Source: Burkholderia sp. Bp8963 (lineage in GTDB: Bacteria > Pseudomonadota > Gammaproteobacteria > Burkholderiales > Burkholderiaceae). From it: 64,000 nucleotides of DNA. The DNA lies in the NCBI RefSeq assembly GCF_003854275.1, contig NZ_QTQP01000014.1:1-64000 (forward strand), given 5' to 3'. This document shows positions 1 through 8,953 of this stretch, piece by piece; position 1 is the stretch's first letter; each line of letters begins with the position of its first letter. Position numbers and translations under genes: made by a program. The notes under the pieces were generated by a model that saw nothing but the letters and a program-made list of their open reading frames with translations, had not been told where the DNA came from and searched no databases.

Positions 1-239
1 CCGGAGTGGACGAACCTCTGGTGTACCGGTTGTCACGCCAGTGGCATCGCCGGGTAGCTATGTTCGGAAGAGATAACCGCTGAAAGCATCTAAGCGGGAA
101 ACTCGCCTTAAGATGAGATATCCCTGGGGACTAGATCCCCTTGAAGGGTCGTTCGAGACCAGGACGTTGATAGGTCAGGTGTGTAAGCGCAGTAATGCGT
201 TCAGCTAACTGATACTAATTGCCCGTAAGGCTTGATCCT
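1..239 (+). rRNA. rrl: 23S ribosomal RNA, 3' end (partial)
   Basis: The 3' terminal domain of 23S rRNA enters from the left edge of the window. The conserved end of the molecule is recognisable, with the stretch around 200-238 (AACTGATACTAATTGCCCGT followed by AAGGCTTGATCC) matching the usual betaproteobacterial 23S end. The exact 3' end is set by similarity to that pattern and could be off by a few bases. A 5S gene follows about 127 bases later on the same strand, so this is the distal end of an rRNA operon. Confidence 0.95.
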
Positions 240-366
240 ATAACAAGTCTGTCTCGCGCTGATCACAGCGCGTCGGACTGGTTGATTCTCGTGTGTGATA
301 CACACAACTCAAAATTACTGCTTCTTCCGGATTGGTCGCGCTGCGAAGCACCGCGACAACCCCTTT

Positions 367-482
367 TGCCTGATGACCATAGCGAGTCGGTCCCACCCCT
401 TCCCATCCCGAACAGGACCGTGAAACGACTCTACGCCGATGATAGTGCGGATTCCCGTGTGAAAGTAGGTAATCGTCAGGCT
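367..482 (+). rRNA. rrf: 5S ribosomal RNA
   Basis: The closing helix of 5S rRNA is visible: TGCCTGATGA at the 5' side pairs with TCGTCAGGC at the 3' side. The conserved core CCCATCCCGAACAGGACCGT (loop B and helix III) lies between, and GAAAGTAGGT (loop E region) lies near the 3' side. The length is about 116 nt, normal for 5S. It sits downstream of 23S and upstream of a strong intrinsic terminator, as expected for the end of an rrn operon. The ends are approximate to a few bases. Confidence 0.93.
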
Positions 483-496
483 CCCTAAGCCAGAAA

Positions 497-522
497 CCCC
501 CGCCCAAAAGGCGGGGGTTTTT
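497..522 (+). terminator. Intrinsic terminator of the rRNA operon
   Basis: CCCCCGCC (497-504) pairs with GGCGGGGG (510-517) around a CAAAA loop, followed immediately by TTTTT. It lies 15 bases after the 5S gene and should end the rrn transcript. Confidence 0.92.
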
Positions 523-841
523 GCATTGGCGCGGCGAAAATGCGTGGGGTCATCCACGCGATACCGTCCCGGCGTCCAGTCCCGCTTCCTCCTTGATGGC
601 CGAACGGCATCCCCGACCCTCGTGTCGTAGCCGTTCCGGCAGCTCTGCCGTGCGTCGTCCCGACTTTGCTTCAACTTGCCGGCAAGATGATGCTGCGAGC
701 CCCGCCAACTATCAATCTCCGGCGCACCAGGCTCATCTCACCAGTAAAAGCGCAAAGCGGCATCAAGTCACAAAATAGACACTTCGCGCCGCGTCTCCGC
801 CGTAAAATCCCCAATCTTCCCCAATATCTGCGTATACAACG
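523..841. other. Intergenic region without a recognised gene
   Basis: About 320 bases between the rrn terminator and the molybdopterin oxidoreductase gene. Small open frames on both strands show no conserved motif or convincing ribosome binding site. Presumably it holds the promoter of the downstream gene, but I could not pick a clear -35/-10 pair. Confidence 0.5.
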
Positions 842-2917
842 ATGAACGCCCTCACACAGGTAGCCCGGGCCGTATGCCCTCATGACTGTCCGGATACGTG
901 CGCGATGCGCGTGACTGTCGAGAACGGCAGGGCGATCAAGGTTTCCGGCGATCCCGATCATCCGCCGACTCAGGGCGTGTTGTGCACGAAGGTCAGCCGC
1001 TATGCCGACCGGGTCCATCATCCCGAACGCCTGACCGTCCCGCTCAAACGCATCGGGCCGAAAGGCGAGGGGCGTTTCGCTCCAATCAGCTGGAGCGAGG
1101 CATTCGACGAAATCGGCCGACGCCTCGGTGAAATCGCAGCGCGTGCACCGGAAGCGATCCTGCCGTACAGCTATGCCGGCACGATGGGGCTCGTGCAGGG
1201 CGAGGGCATCGCCCAACGGTTCTTCCACAAGCTCGGCGCGTCCCGGCTCGAGCGGACGATTTGCGCCGCAGCGGGCGCTGCAGGATTGCGCTACACGTAT
1301 GGCGGAAGTCTGGGGATGCACCTCGAATACTTCGAGGAGAGCGAGCTGATCCTTATCTGGGGCGCGAATCCGATCGCATCGAGCCTCCATTTCTGGACGC
1401 GTGCCCAGGAGGCAAAGCGGCGCGGCGCGCACCTCGTCGCGATCGACCCGTATCGCTCACTGACGGCGGAAAAATGCCACCAGCACATTGCGCTGCGTCC
1501 GGGAACTGATGGCGCGTTTGCGCTCGGCATGATGCATGTGCTGATTACCGAGGACCTGCTCGATCGCGGCTACATCGACAGCCATACGCTTGGATTCGAC
1601 GCGTTGAAGACGCGCGCGATGTCCTATCCGCCTGAGCGCGTTGCGCAGATCTGCGGCATCGATGCATCGGAATTGGTCGATCTCGCGCGCCGTTACGGCA
1701 AGACCCGAAAGGCTTCGATCCGCCTCAACTACGGCATGCAGCGCGTGCGCGGCGGTGGCAACGCAGTGCGCGCGATCGCCAGCCTGCCTGCGCTGACGGG
1801 CGCATGGCGGGATCGCGCCGGTGGATTGCTGTTGTCTTCGTCCGAGTGGGCGCCGGTGAACCAGGCCGCACTGCTGCGCCCCGACCTGATGCCGGGCTGG
1901 CCGAACCGGCTGCCGCGCGTCATCAACATGAACACGATCGGCGATGCGTTGCTGCATCCGGGTGATCCGACGTTTGGGCCGAAAGTCGAGGCGGTGATCG
2001 TCTACAACTCGAATCCTGTCGCGGTTGCGCCGGATTCGTCGAAGGTGGCGGCCGGGTTCGCACGCGAGGACCTGTTCACCGTCGTTCTGGAGCATTTCAA
2101 GACAGATACCGTCGATTTCGCCGACATTGTGTTGCCGGCGACTACGCAGCTCGAACATCTCGACGTCCACAAATCCTATGGCCACACCTACGTGATGGCA
2201 AACCTGCCGTCGATTCCGCCGGTAGGCGACGCGCGGCCAAATACCGAGATCTTCAGGGGTATCGCGCGCAGCATGGGGCTGGACGAGCCCGCGCTCTATC
2301 AAAGCGACGAAGAGGTCGCGCGTGCGGCGCTTCGCTGGGACGATCCATCGCTCGGCAGCGACTGGGAAACGCTGAAGCAGGCAGGATGGATGAAGCTCAA
2401 GCTGCCCGACGCGCCGTTTGCCGCCGGGGGCTTCCGGACGCCGTCCGGCAAATGCGAGTTCTACAGTGCGCGGCTGGCAGAGATGGGGATGGATCCCGTT
2501 CCGGACTATCTGCCGCCGTTCGAGTCGGCCGAGGCCGCACCCGAACTCGCCGAGCGCTATCCGCTCGCGATGATCTCGCCGCCGGCCCGTAATTTTCTCA
2601 ACAGCACGTTCGTAAACGTCGACAGCCTGCGGAACACGGAAGGCCAGCCGCATCTCGACATGCATCCGGCCGACGCCGCCGAGCGAGGCATCTCGGACGG
2701 CGATCTCGTGCGCATCTTCAACGATCGCGGCTCGATGCAGGCGCGCGCGCGTGTTACCGACCGCGCTCGCGCCGGACTCGTGGTCGGCTTGTCGATCTGG
2801 TGGAAAAAACTGTCGCCAGACGGCCGAAACGCAAACGAAGTGACGAGCCAGGCGCTCAGCGATCTCGGGAATTCGGCGACGTTCTACGACTGTCTGGTCG
2901 ACGTAGCCCGAATTTGA
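842..2917 (+). CDS. Molybdopterin-dependent oxidoreductase (DMSO reductase superfamily)
   Basis: A 691-residue protein of the DMSO reductase/formate dehydrogenase superfamily. The N-terminus carries the [4Fe-4S] signature with cysteines at about 12, 16, 20 and 48 (CPHDCPDTC, then GVLCTK), followed by molybdopterin-binding segments such as IWGANPIAS and YNSNPVAVAPD. The C-terminal part, from about residue 570, looks like the molydop-binding beta domain (HPADAAERGI, GDLVRIFNDRGS). No twin-arginine signal is visible, so it is probably cytoplasmic. The substrate is unknown: members of this subgroup are usually annotated only as molybdopterin oxidoreductase family. It stands alone, with no partner electron-transfer subunit next to it. 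Confidence 0.9.
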   Translation: MNALTQVARAVCPHDCPDTCAMRVTVENGRAIKVSGDPDHPPTQGVLCTKVSRYADRVHHPERLTVPLKRIGPKGEGRFAPISWSEAFDEIGRRLGEIAARAPEAILPYSYAGTMGLVQGEGIAQRFFHKLGASRLERTICAAAGAAGLRYTYGGSLGMHLEYFEESELILIWGANPIASSLHFWTRAQEAKRRGAHLVAIDPYRSLTAEKCHQHIALRPGTDGAFALGMMHVLITEDLLDRGYIDSHTLGFDALKTRAMSYPPERVAQICGIDASELVDLARRYGKTRKASIRLNYGMQRVRGGGNAVRAIASLPALTGAWRDRAGGLLLSSSEWAPVNQAALLRPDLMPGWPNRLPRVINMNTIGDALLHPGDPTFGPKVEAVIVYNSNPVAVAPDSSKVAAGFAREDLFTVVLEHFKTDTVDFADIVLPATTQLEHLDVHKSYGHTYVMANLPSIPPVGDARPNTEIFRGIARSMGLDEPALYQSDEEVARAALRWDDPSLGSDWETLKQAGWMKLKLPDAPFAAGGFRTPSGKCEFYSARLAEMGMDPVPDYLPPFESAEAAPELAERYPLAMISPPARNFLNSTFVNVDSLRNTEGQPHLDMHPADAAERGISDGDLVRIFNDRGSMQARARVTDRARAGLVVGLSIWWKKLSPDGRNANEVTSQALSDLGNSATFYDCLVDVARI

Positions 2918-2978
2918 CGGAAGTTCGGTGCAACGGCCGCTCGGGCCCGAGGAAGTTCGAAGGGGGTGTCTAACCCTG

Positions 2979-3007
2979 TTGTCTCAAGTCGAGCGAGCCG
3001 CTACGAT
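2979..3007 (+). promoter_or_regulatory. Candidate sigma-70 promoter of the acyl-CoA ligase gene
   Basis: TTGTCT (2979-2984), a 17-bp spacer and TACGAT (3002-3007) match four of six consensus bases in each hexamer. It lies about 46 bases before the start codon. This is pattern matching only. Confidence 0.35.
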
Positions 3008-3052
3008 GCGTTTTAGCACGATCATTCGAAAATCAGTGAGGAGACGCGCAGC

Positions 3053-4726
3053 ATGGACAAGATTTGGCTGAAATCGTACCCGACCGGCGTTCCAGCCGAA
3101 ATTGACGCGTCTCCGTATCCTTCCGTTGCCGATCTCCTCGACGAGAGTTTCAAGAACTACCGTGACCGGACGGCGTTCGTCTGCATGGGCAAGGCGATCA
3201 CGTATGGCAAGCTGGACGCGCTGTCGCGCCAGTTCGGCGCATGGCTGCAATCGCGCGGGCTGGCGCGCGGCGCTCGCGTCGCGATCATGATGCCGAACGT
3301 GTTGCAGTACCCCGTCGCGATTGCCGCGGTGCTGCGCGCAGGCTATACGGTCGTCAACGTCAACCCGCTTTACACGCCGCGCGAACTCGAGCACCAGCTC
3401 AAGGACAGCGGCGCCGAAGCGATCGTCATCCTCGAAAATTTCGCGTCGACGCTGCAGGCCGTCATCGCGAATACCGTCGTCAAGCACGTGGTCGTCGCGT
3501 CGATGGGCGACCTGATGGGCCTCAAGGGCTGGCTCGTCAACTACGTCGTGCGCAACGTCAAGAAGATGGTGCCGGCGTGGCAGCTCCCGTCCTTCACGCG
3601 ATTCAAGGCCGCACTCTCGGAAGGCGCGCGGCAGACGTTCAAGCCGCAGAAGCTGGGGCCGAACGACGTGGCGTTCCTGCAGTACACGGGGGGCACGACC
3701 GGCGTCGCGAAGGGGGCGACGCTGCTGCACCGGAACATCGTCTCGAACGTGCTGCAGGCTGAAGCCTGGCACCACCCCGCGCACGAGAAATTTCCGGACG
3801 TGAAACAGTTCGTGACCGTGGTCGCACTGCCGCTCTACCACGTGTTCGCGCTGACCTGCTGCGGTTTCCTGACGTTGCGCACCGGTGGCATGGGGATCCT
3901 GATTCCGAATCCGCGCGACATCGGCGGGATGATCAAGGAACTGAAGGGTTACCGGATCTCGACGATTCCGGCCGTCAACACGCTCTACAACGCGCTGCTG
4001 AACCACCCGGATTTCGGCCAGCTCGATTTGTCGAAGCTGGCGGTCGCCAACGGCGGCGGCATGGCGATCCAGGAAAACGTCGCGAAGCGCTGGTACGAAA
4101 AGACTCGTACGGCGATCGTCGAGGGCTACGGCCTGTCGGAGACGTCGCCTGTTGCCACCTGCAACCCGGTGACGGCCACCGAATACAGCGGAACGATCGG
4201 GCTGCCGCTGCCGTCGACCGAAATCTCGATCCGTGACGACGCCGGCATTGACGTTCCGCTCGGCGAGCCCGGCGAGATCTGTATCCGCGGGCCGCAAGTG
4301 ATGGCTGGCTACTGGAATCGTCCGGATGAAACTGCCAAGGTCATGTGTCCGGACGGCTTCTTCAAGACGGGCGACGTCGGCGTGATGGACGCACGTGGCT
4401 ACGTGAAGATCGTCGACCGGAAGAAGGACATGATCCTCGTGTCGGGCTTCAACGTGTATCCGAACGAGGTCGAGGATGTGGTGGCGTCGCATCCGGACGT
4501 CTTCGAAGTGGCGGCGGTCGGCGTGCCGGACGAACACTCGGGCGAAGCGGTGAAGCTGTTCGTCGTGAAGAAGGATCCGGCGCTCACCGACAAGGACATT
4601 CTCGCGTACTGCAAGGAGCGCCTCACGGGATACAAGCGACCGAAGTTCGTCGAGTTCCGCACCGAATTGCCGAAGACGAACGTCGGCAAGATCCTGCGAC
4701 GCGAATTGCGCGACGGACGCGCGTGA
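3053..4726 (+). CDS. fadD: Long-chain-fatty-acid--CoA ligase
   Basis: A 557-residue member of the adenylate-forming family, which activates fatty acids with ATP and CoA for beta-oxidation. The AMP-binding P-loop-like motif YTGGTTGVAKGA is at about residues 209-221, GYGLSETSP near 357, the FKTGDVG motif near 438 and the C-terminal lysine in the GKILRREL context near 546. The length matches FadD proteins (about 560 residues). An AGGAG ribosome binding site precedes the ATG by about 11 bases. A terminator follows directly, so it is probably a single-gene unit. The exact chain-length preference cannot be read from sequence. Confidence 0.92.
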   Translation: MDKIWLKSYPTGVPAEIDASPYPSVADLLDESFKNYRDRTAFVCMGKAITYGKLDALSRQFGAWLQSRGLARGARVAIMMPNVLQYPVAIAAVLRAGYTVVNVNPLYTPRELEHQLKDSGAEAIVILENFASTLQAVIANTVVKHVVVASMGDLMGLKGWLVNYVVRNVKKMVPAWQLPSFTRFKAALSEGARQTFKPQKLGPNDVAFLQYTGGTTGVAKGATLLHRNIVSNVLQAEAWHHPAHEKFPDVKQFVTVVALPLYHVFALTCCGFLTLRTGGMGILIPNPRDIGGMIKELKGYRISTIPAVNTLYNALLNHPDFGQLDLSKLAVANGGGMAIQENVAKRWYEKTRTAIVEGYGLSETSPVATCNPVTATEYSGTIGLPLPSTEISIRDDAGIDVPLGEPGEICIRGPQVMAGYWNRPDETAKVMCPDGFFKTGDVGVMDARGYVKIVDRKKDMILVSGFNVYPNEVEDVVASHPDVFEVAAVGVPDEHSGEAVKLFVVKKDPALTDKDILAYCKERLTGYKRPKFVEFRTELPKTNVGKILRRELRDGRA

Positions 4727-4746
4727 CGAACTAACTGAACGAAAAG

Positions 4747-4769
4747 ACCCGGCGCTTGCCGGGTTTTTT
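4747..4769 (+). terminator. Intrinsic terminator after the acyl-CoA ligase gene
   Basis: ACCCGGC (4747-4753) pairs with GCCGGGT (4758-4764) around a GCTT loop and is followed by a run of T. Confidence 0.9.
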
Positions 4770-5053
4770 ATTGGCGGCCCGCATGGGTGGACGCCTGCGA
4801 ACTGGCAGCACGACGGTCGAACAGGCCCCGGGCACTGGCAGGCTCGCCGCGGGAAGATGTGAAATGAGGCGGTATGCCGGGCCGAATCGTCTGCTGCGGT
4901 TTCAGGCTTGCGTGCGTTATTCCAGGGGCCGCATGCCGGCCGAATCTGCTCATTTCAACCAACCGCCGCCTTCCGATTGGCGCGCCAGTTGGTCGATCAC
5001 GACGCGTTGCCGATCGCCGGCATTCGACTCACCGAGCTTCGCTGCACCCGAAA
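4770..5053. other. Intergenic region between convergent genes
   Basis: About 280 bases between the terminator of the acyl-CoA ligase gene and the terminator of the porin gene, which converge here. I see no gene, no tRNA-like fold and no obvious repeat. Confidence 0.5.
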
Positions 5054-5078
5054 TGAAAAAGGCGCCCGAAGGCGCCTT
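5054..5078 (-). terminator. Intrinsic terminator of the porin gene
   Basis: AAGGCGCC (5059-5066) pairs with GGCGCCTT (5071-5078) around a CGAA loop. Read on the minus strand it is followed by a T run. It lies about 30 bases past the porin stop codon. Confidence 0.88.
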
Positions 5079-5108
5079 CAATGTACCGCGGCTTGTCAGG
5101 CAAGCTGA

Positions 5109-6266
5109 TTAGAACTTGTGACGGATGCCGACGCGAGCCGCCACCTGGTTGGTGGTGTTCGACGGGTCGAGGCCGTTGATCGATGCGTGTGCCTGAACGA
5201 CCTGGCCTTCCGCGTTGAGCGCGTTGCCCGAAGCGTGCTGGTACACGCCGACTACGTAGACGTCGGTACGCTTCGACAGGAAGTAGTCGACGCCCATCGA
5301 GCCCTGGTGGTACTTGGCTGCCGAGTTGCCGTCGATCTTGCTGCCCTGCGTGTAGTCGTACGCAGCGCCCAGGATCAGCGCCGGGGTCAGCTGATACTTG
5401 AAGTTGATTTCGCCGTTGTTGAACGTCGCGGTCTGGCCGACGAACGGGCCGACACTGAAGCTCTTGAACTTCGTGTTCGAGTACGTCGCGCCGATCGTCG
5501 CTGCGCCGAACGTGTATGCGCCGCCCGCGCCGATGACCTGGTACGTGTTCGCACTGTTCGCGTACGCGCCATAGACCGGCGACGTGACGGCGGTCGCCGC
5601 AGCAGACGCGCCGGTGTTGAACATGCCGCCGAAGTTCGCCGGCGTGCGTGCATTCAGGTAGCCGACGCCGAGAACCAGCGGGCCGTTGTTGTAGCCTGCG
5701 CCGAGCGACCAGACCTGGTTCTTGGCAAACTGGCCGGCTTGTCCGCCGAAGCTGTACATGCCGCCGAACGAGAAGCCGTTGTAGGTCGGGCTCGTGTACT
5801 TGACCGCGTTGTTCACGCGGTACGCGTTGTTGAAGTTGTCGAGGTCGCCCGGGTGAGCAGCGATGTAGCCGCCCCACTGGTCGCCTGCCTCGAGCGGCCC
5901 GACGAAGTCGACGACGGAGTCGTACTGGCGGCCCAGCGTGACCGTACCGAAGTTGCTCGACAGGCCGACATAGGCCTGACGGCCGAACATCAGGCCGCCC
6001 TGGCCGAGCTTGCCGGAGTTCACGTCGAAGCCGTTCTCGAGCACGAAGATCGCCTTCAGGCCCGCACCGAGGTCTTCGGTGCCGCGCAAGCCAAAGCGGC
6101 TACCTTGCAGAACGCCGCTGGACAGCCCGTACAGGTGGCCGCCCTTCGCATTGTTGTTGAAGATGAAGCCTTCATCGATGATGCCGTAAAGCGTCACGCT
6201 GCTTTGCGCATGGGCAGCGCCAGCGAACGCGCCCAGCGCGACGAGCGCGAGAAGCGACTTTTTCAT
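5109..6266 (-). CDS. Outer-membrane porin, Gram-negative trimeric porin family
   Basis: A 385-residue general porin of the betaproteobacterial Omp32/OpcP type that forms trimeric beta-barrel channels for small solutes. The chosen ATG (6266) gives a clean signal peptide MKKSLLALVALGAFAGAAHA, cut before QSSVTLYGIIDEG, the classic N-terminus of the mature porin. An upstream in-frame start would add seven residues before the signal and is unlikely. The protein ends in ...RVGIRHKF, the C-terminal Phe needed for BAM recognition. A GGAGAT ribosome binding site lies 8 bases upstream. Asn/Gly-rich strands and loops fill the rest. Confidence 0.95.
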   Translation of the reverse strand: MKKSLLALVALGAFAGAAHAQSSVTLYGIIDEGFIFNNNAKGGHLYGLSSGVLQGSRFGLRGTEDLGAGLKAIFVLENGFDVNSGKLGQGGLMFGRQAYVGLSSNFGTVTLGRQYDSVVDFVGPLEAGDQWGGYIAAHPGDLDNFNNAYRVNNAVKYTSPTYNGFSFGGMYSFGGQAGQFAKNQVWSLGAGYNNGPLVLGVGYLNARTPANFGGMFNTGASAAATAVTSPVYGAYANSANTYQVIGAGGAYTFGAATIGATYSNTKFKSFSVGPFVGQTATFNNGEINFKYQLTPALILGAAYDYTQGSKIDGNSAAKYHQGSMGVDYFLSKRTDVYVVGVYQHASGNALNAEGQVVQAHASINGLDPSNTTNQVAARVGIRHKF

Positions 6267-6312
6267 TAACGGATCTCCAAGAATCACTGAATTTTTTGTG
6301 GCGGGGCAAATT

Positions 6313-6355
6313 GTTATGTTCTGTCGACGATCCCCGCTTCAACTTCTCAAGAAGT
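6313..6355 (-). promoter_or_regulatory. Candidate porin promoter with an inverted repeat at the -35
   Basis: On the minus strand, TTGAAG (6342-6337) and CATAAC (6318-6313) are separated by 18 bp. An inverted repeat ACTTCT-CA-AGAAGT (6342-6355) abuts the -35 and could be an operator. The assignment rests on pattern matching only. Confidence 0.4.
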
Positions 6356-6545
6356 CGGACGTAATGTAGCGCATGGACTTTTTGCTACAAAGCGAAACGC
6401 CGCGCGTCACGGCCCGCATGTTTCCTTTATGCAACAATGGTTAAAATCACGGGTTAACCGCAATTTCCGCTGAAGAATCAAGTCGGTTACGCAGTGGATA
6501 CGTGCATTCGCGGAGCGCGAAAGCACACGCAGCCAGGAGAACAGG

Positions 6546-7172
6546 ATGGTGTTGGATGAACTGATCAGCGAATTCGATCGCGGCTTGCGGTCGCTGTCGG
6601 GAGTGAACCGGATGAGCCGCCCGGTGCCTGCGCCGGCCGAGCCGCCGACCGCCGAGCTGACGCCGGCGGAGCGCACGCACGCCGCGGGGCTGATGCGTGT
6701 GAATCACGTCGGCGAGATCTGCGCACAGGCGCTTTACCAGGCGCAGAAGCTGACGGCGCGCACGCCGGCGATCAAGACGATGTTCGAGGAGGCCGCGCGC
6801 GAAGAGGAGGACCATCTCGCGTGGACCGCGCACCGGCTCAAGGAGCTCGATTCGCGTCCGAGCCTGCTGAACCCGCTGTGGTATGCGGGGGCGCTCGCGA
6901 TCGGCGTCGCGGCCGGTACGCTGGGCGACAAGGTCAGCCTCGGCTTCATGGCCGAGACGGAACGCCAGGTCGAAAGCCACCTGGACGGACACCTGTCGGA
7001 GCTGCCGGCGACCGATACGGCGTCGCGCGCGATCGTCGAGCAGATGCGGGTCGACGAGGTGAAGCACGGCAAGGCTGCGACCGACGCGGGCGGCATCGAA
7101 CTGCCGCTGCCCGCGCGGATGCTGATGCGCGCAGCGTCGAAAGTCATGACGAGCACTGCGTACTATCTGTGA
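6546..7172 (+). CDS. coq7: 2-polyprenyl-3-methyl-6-methoxy-1,4-benzoquinone monooxygenase (Coq7)
   Basis: A 208-residue diiron carboxylate hydroxylase of the Coq7/UbiF-replacing type, which adds the last ring hydroxyl in ubiquinone synthesis. Two ferritin-like helical repeats with metal ligands are visible: [14 protein letters not shown] and [13 protein letters not shown] in the first half, [14 protein letters not shown] and [12 protein letters not shown] in the second. The length fits the family. The ATG is preceded by an AGGAG site. It faces away from the porin gene and stands just before the dcw promoter region but is not part of that operon. Together with ispB (40167-41168) it marks two quinone-pathway genes in the window. 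Confidence 0.95.
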   Translation: MVLDELISEFDRGLRSLSGVNRMSRPVPAPAEPPTAELTPAERTHAAGLMRVNHVGEICAQALYQAQKLTARTPAIKTMFEEAAREEEDHLAWTAHRLKELDSRPSLLNPLWYAGALAIGVAAGTLGDKVSLGFMAETERQVESHLDGHLSELPATDTASRAIVEQMRVDEVKHGKAATDAGGIELPLPARMLMRAASKVMTSTAYYL

Positions 7173-7424
7173 CGAAATTCACGGGGCGGCGACGTGTGCC
7201 GCCCCGCGCCCGAGCCCGCCGATTCCGCCCGTTTTTTCCGCGTTTTCCCGCCCCCGAAAGCCCCGTCCGCACGCCGATCTGGCCCGTCTTGCTCACGTAT
7301 CACCTTCACAAGTTGCACTAGCTCATTCATTTATAACGGTTTTTGAAATATGGGGGTGCATGAGCATGTGCGCGTAAGTCCTTGTTCTAACTAACAAAAT
7401 TCGTTAAAAAACCGGGCCGCTCCC
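7173..7424. other. Intergenic region upstream of the dcw promoter
   Basis: About 250 bases between coq7 and the dcw promoter. The right part is AT-rich compared with the surroundings (around 7330-7415, with TTCGTTAAAAA). No gene was identified. The AT-rich block may act as an UP element or hold further promoters. Confidence 0.5.
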
Positions 7425-7453
7425 TTGACCGTGTCACACCCTTCCTCTAAAGT
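7425..7453 (+). promoter_or_regulatory. Candidate dcw operon promoter (Pmra)
   Basis: TTGACC (7425-7430), a 17-bp spacer and TAAAGT (7448-7453). The -35 matches five of six consensus bases and the -10 four of six. The first MraZ repeat overlaps its -10 end, which is the geometry expected for repression by MraZ. Confidence 0.6.
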
Positions 7454-7486
7454 GGGAGACAGTGTGAGAAAGTGTATTTTTGTGTG
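7452..7486 (+). promoter_or_regulatory. MraZ operator: four direct repeats at 10-bp pitch
   Basis: GTGGG (7452), GTGTG (7462), GTGTA (7472) and GTGTG (7482) start exactly 10 bp apart, each followed by a 5-nt spacer. Known MraZ operators are arrays of short TGGG/GTGG-type direct repeats with 5-nt spacers just upstream of mraZ. The array overlaps the -10 and start region of the candidate promoter and ends about 73 bases before the mraZ start. Confidence 0.75.
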
Positions 7487-7559
7487 ATTTGGCAGGCTAT
7501 TCCGGCTAAATTCTCAGCATTGGGCGGGTACTTCGGTACCCTGAACGGGAGAGCGGAAA

Positions 7560-7988
7560 GTGTTCCAAGGGGCGTCAGCGCTGACGCTCGATGCGAAAGG
7601 GCGTATGTCGGTGCCGGCTCGCTATCGCGAAGCGCTGCAAGGACAGGCAGAAGGACGGGTGACTGTGACCAAGCACCCGGACGGCTGCCTGTTGCTGTTT
7701 CCGCGCCCCGAATGGGAGGTTTTCCGCGCCAAGATCGCTGCGCTGCCGATGGACGCGCACTGGTGGCGGCGGATTTTTCTCGGCAATGCGATGGATGTCG
7801 ATCTCGACAGCGCAGGCCGGATTCTCGTATCGCCCGAGCTGCGCATGGCGGCCGGGCTCGAAAAGGAAGTCATGTTGTTGGGAATGGGTAGTCACTTCGA
7901 ACTGTGGGATTCGCAGACGTACATCGCGAAGGAGCAGGCAGCGATGGCGCAGGGCATGCCCGATGCGCTGAAGAATTTCACGTTCTGA
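7560..7988 (+). CDS. mraZ: Transcriptional regulator MraZ
   Basis: A 142-residue DNA-binding protein with two tandem SpoVT-AbrB-like swapped-hairpin domains. Each carries the DxxxR signature: DAKGR at residues 11-15 and DSAGR at 83-87. It forms a ring-shaped oligomer that binds repeats in its own promoter and represses the dcw operon. It is the first gene of the cluster and starts with GTG, preceded by a GGGAG ribosome binding site. The repeat array at 7452-7486 is its likely target. Family length is about 140-150 residues. Confidence 0.95.
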   Translation: MFQGASALTLDAKGRMSVPARYREALQGQAEGRVTVTKHPDGCLLLFPRPEWEVFRAKIAALPMDAHWWRRIFLGNAMDVDLDSAGRILVSPELRMAAGLEKEVMLLGMGSHFELWDSQTYIAKEQAAMAQGMPDALKNFTF

Positions 7989-8011
7989 TTGCGGTGACGG
8001 AGAAGCCCGCG

Positions 8012-8953
8012 ATGGGAAACGAATTGCAGCATCGGACGGTGTTGTTGGACGAAGCAGTCGATGCGCTCGTGACGCGGCCGGACGGTACCTACGTCGACGG
8101 CACGTTCGGGCGGGGCGGCCACAGCCGCGCGGTGCTCGCGCGGCTTGGAGCCGGCGGCCGGCTGATCGCGTTCGACAAGGATCCGCGCGCGATCGAGACG
8201 GCGCAGGGCATCGAGGATGCGCGCTTCTCGATCGTGCATGACAGCTTTGCGTCGATGCAGGGCGCGCTGACGGCGCGCGGCATCGAGAAGGTGTCGGGTG
8301 TGTTGCTGGACCTGGGCGTGTCCTCGCCGCAGGTGGACGATCCGCAGCGAGGCTTCAGCTTCCGTGCGGACGGCCCGCTGGACATGAGGATGGACCCGAC
8401 GCGCGGCGAGTCCGCGGCCGAATGGCTGGCGCGGGCGTCGCTGCAGGAACTGACGGAGGTGATACGGGATTATGGGGAAGAACGGTTTGCTTTTCAGATT
8501 GCAAAGGCGCTTGTTGCTCGCCGGGCAGAGTCCGACCGTCTTGGGCCTCTCGACACCACGGGCGAGCTTGCCCAAATCGTGGGTAACGTCGTCAAAACCC
8601 GTGAGAAGGGCAAGGATCCGGCAACCCGCACCTTTCAGGCTATACGGATTCACGTCAATCAAGAGCTTGCGGACCTGCAAGTCGTACTAGACGCGGCTTT
8701 GTCGTCGTTGGAGCAAGGGGGGCGGCTGGTGGTCATCAGCTTTCATTCACTCGAGGACCGGATCGTCAAGCGATTCATGCAGGCGCACGCCAGCGCGCCC
8801 GCGGTCGATCGTCGCCTGCCGATCCGCGCCGTCGATCTCCCGAGCCCCCCGCTCAAGGTGGTCGGTCGTAAATTCCCGAGCGACGCGGAAGTGGCGGCGA
8901 ATCCGCGTGCCCGGTCGGCAGTGATGCGCATTGCGGAGCGCGTCGCGCCATGA
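8012..8953 (+). CDS. rsmH: 16S rRNA (cytosine(1402)-N4)-methyltransferase
   Basis: A 313-residue SAM-dependent methyltransferase (formerly MraW) that modifies C1402 in the decoding centre of 16S rRNA. The start at 8012 gives [16 protein letters not shown], the typical N-terminus, and an upstream in-frame start inside mraZ is rejected. The SAM site [15 protein letters not shown] is at residues 28-42, [12 protein letters not shown] near 98 and [13 protein letters not shown] near 245. Its last four bases (ATGA) contain the ftsL start codon, so translation is probably coupled. Confidence 0.96.
   Translation: MGNELQHRTVLLDEAVDALVTRPDGTYVDGTFGRGGHSRAVLARLGAGGRLIAFDKDPRAIETAQGIEDARFSIVHDSFASMQGALTARGIEKVSGVLLDLGVSSPQVDDPQRGFSFRADGPLDMRMDPTRGESAAEWLARASLQELTEVIRDYGEERFAFQIAKALVARRAESDRLGPLDTTGELAQIVGNVVKTREKGKDPATRTFQAIRIHVNQELADLQVVLDAALSSLEQGGRLVVISFHSLEDRIVKRFMQAHASAPAVDRRLPIRAVDLPSPPLKVVGRKFPSDAEVAANPRARSAVMRIAERVAP

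Noticed and set aside
523-841. Short open frames between the rrn terminator and the molybdopterin gene
   Set aside because: No motif, no ribosome binding site and they overlap on both strands.
2940-2951. CTCGGGCCCGAG palindrome after the molybdopterin oxidoreductase gene
   Set aside because: Twelve bases in a very GC-rich genome arise by chance often, and no T run follows, so it is not a terminator.
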